DNA of 5,196 bases from assembly GCA_029007575.1 (NCBI GenBank), contig JAQXIB010000199.1:1-5196 (forward strand), read 5' to 3'. Of this stretch, positions 4,975 through 5,196 are shown one piece after another. The notes under the pieces are model-generated. The model made no database searches. It was not told where the DNA came from and saw only the letters and a list, made by a program, of their open reading frames with translations. The position numbers and the translations under genes are program-made. The DNA comes from Clostridiales bacterium. Its GTDB lineage: Bacteria; Bacillota; Clostridia; Oscillospirales; Ruminococcaceae. Every line of letters begins with the position of its first letter. Within the stretch, counting starts at the first letter, position 1.

Positions 4975-5196
4975 ATGGTTATGTATCAAATCGTAGAAAA
5001 AAGACAACTCAATGATACGGTTGTGCTGATGAAGGTAGCAGCCCCGTTTATTGCCAAAAAGGCAAAGCCGGGACAGTTTATTATCTTCAGAGTGAATGAA
5101 CACGGAGAACGGATTCCGTTAACAATTGCGGATTATGACCGCGAGGCAGGAACGGTCACCATTATCTTTCAGATTGTCGGCAGGGGAACCCAGGAG
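4975..5196 (+). CDS. nfnA: NfnA/PyrK-family FAD/NAD(P)-binding oxidoreductase subunit, N-terminal part (cut by the right edge)
   Basis: The first 74 codons match the start of the small flavoprotein subunit of NADH-dependent ferredoxin:NADP+ oxidoreductase (NfnA, also annotated SudB or ferredoxin-NADP+ reductase alpha subunit). This is a cytosolic FAD protein that works with NfnB in electron bifurcation between NADH, ferredoxin and NADP+. Visible features are MYQIVEKRQLNDTVVLMKV (3-21), AKKAKPGQFIIFRV (27-40) and ERIPLTIADYD (45-55), the expected FAD-binding segment of the ferredoxin-reductase-like beta barrel, then GTVTIIFQIVGRGT (59-72). PyrK, the dihydroorotate dehydrogenase partner, is homologous but usually has an RRPISI-like segment here, so NfnA is preferred. 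The NAD-binding domain and the C-terminal iron-sulfur cysteines lie outside the window; the family is roughly 280 residues. ATG 4975 is chosen by ribosome binding site spacing; ATG 4981 is the alternative. It has its own promoter and a hairpin in its leader. Confidence 0.8.
   Translation, partial: MVMYQIVEKRQLNDTVVLMKVAAPFIAKKAKPGQFIIFRVNEHGERIPLTIADYDREAGTVTIIFQIVGRGTQE

Noticed and set aside
1..5196. Search for CRISPR repeats, insertion sequences, tRNA/rRNA genes or phage genes
   Set aside because: No regularly spaced repeats, transposase motifs, tRNA-like sequence or phage-type reading frames were seen; all long coding stretches are housekeeping genes.

Overview
The window reads as an ordinary, densely coded chromosomal segment of a low-to-mid GC Firmicute, most likely an anaerobic member of Clostridia. 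The basis is a clostridial-type pyruvate phosphate dikinase, a tyrosine T-box leader, AGGAGG-type ribosome binding sites with TTG starts, sigma-A promoters with extended -10 elements, and an NfnA-like flavoprotein typical of ferredoxin-dependent anaerobes. A finer placement (for example Oscillospirales) is only a guess.

Layout. Positions 1-1499 (minus strand) hold the N-terminal 499 codons of pyruvate phosphate dikinase (ppdK); the gene runs off the left edge. Positions 1500-1820 form a divergent intergenic region. It carries a minus-strand promoter with a structured, roughly 100-nt ppdK leader, and a plus-strand promoter for glmU. Positions 1821-3203 (plus) encode a complete bifunctional GlmU. 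Positions 3204-3573 hold a promoter and a complete tyrosine T-box leader with specifier UAC, antiterminator and terminator. Positions 3574-4797 (plus) encode a complete tyrosyl-tRNA synthetase. Positions 4798-4974 hold a promoter and a hairpin-bearing leader. Positions 4975-5196 (plus) hold the first 74 codons of an NfnA/PyrK-family FAD/NAD(P)-binding subunit, cut by the right edge.

The genes do not form one pathway. PPDK serves PEP/pyruvate interconversion, GlmU makes UDP-GlcNAc for the cell wall, TyrS charges tRNA-Tyr, and the last gene probably serves ferredoxin/NAD(P)H electron transfer. Each has its own recognisable promoter, so they look like neighbouring single-gene or independently controlled units rather than one operon. 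No clear terminator follows glmU or tyrS, so some readthrough is possible, and the T-box terminator would then gate tyrS from both sources.

I found no mobile element, CRISPR array, tRNA or rRNA gene, and no sign of a new defence or biosynthetic system. The least explained elements are the folded ppdK leader (about 1525-1598) and the hairpin just downstream of the nfnA-like promoter (4919-4946).
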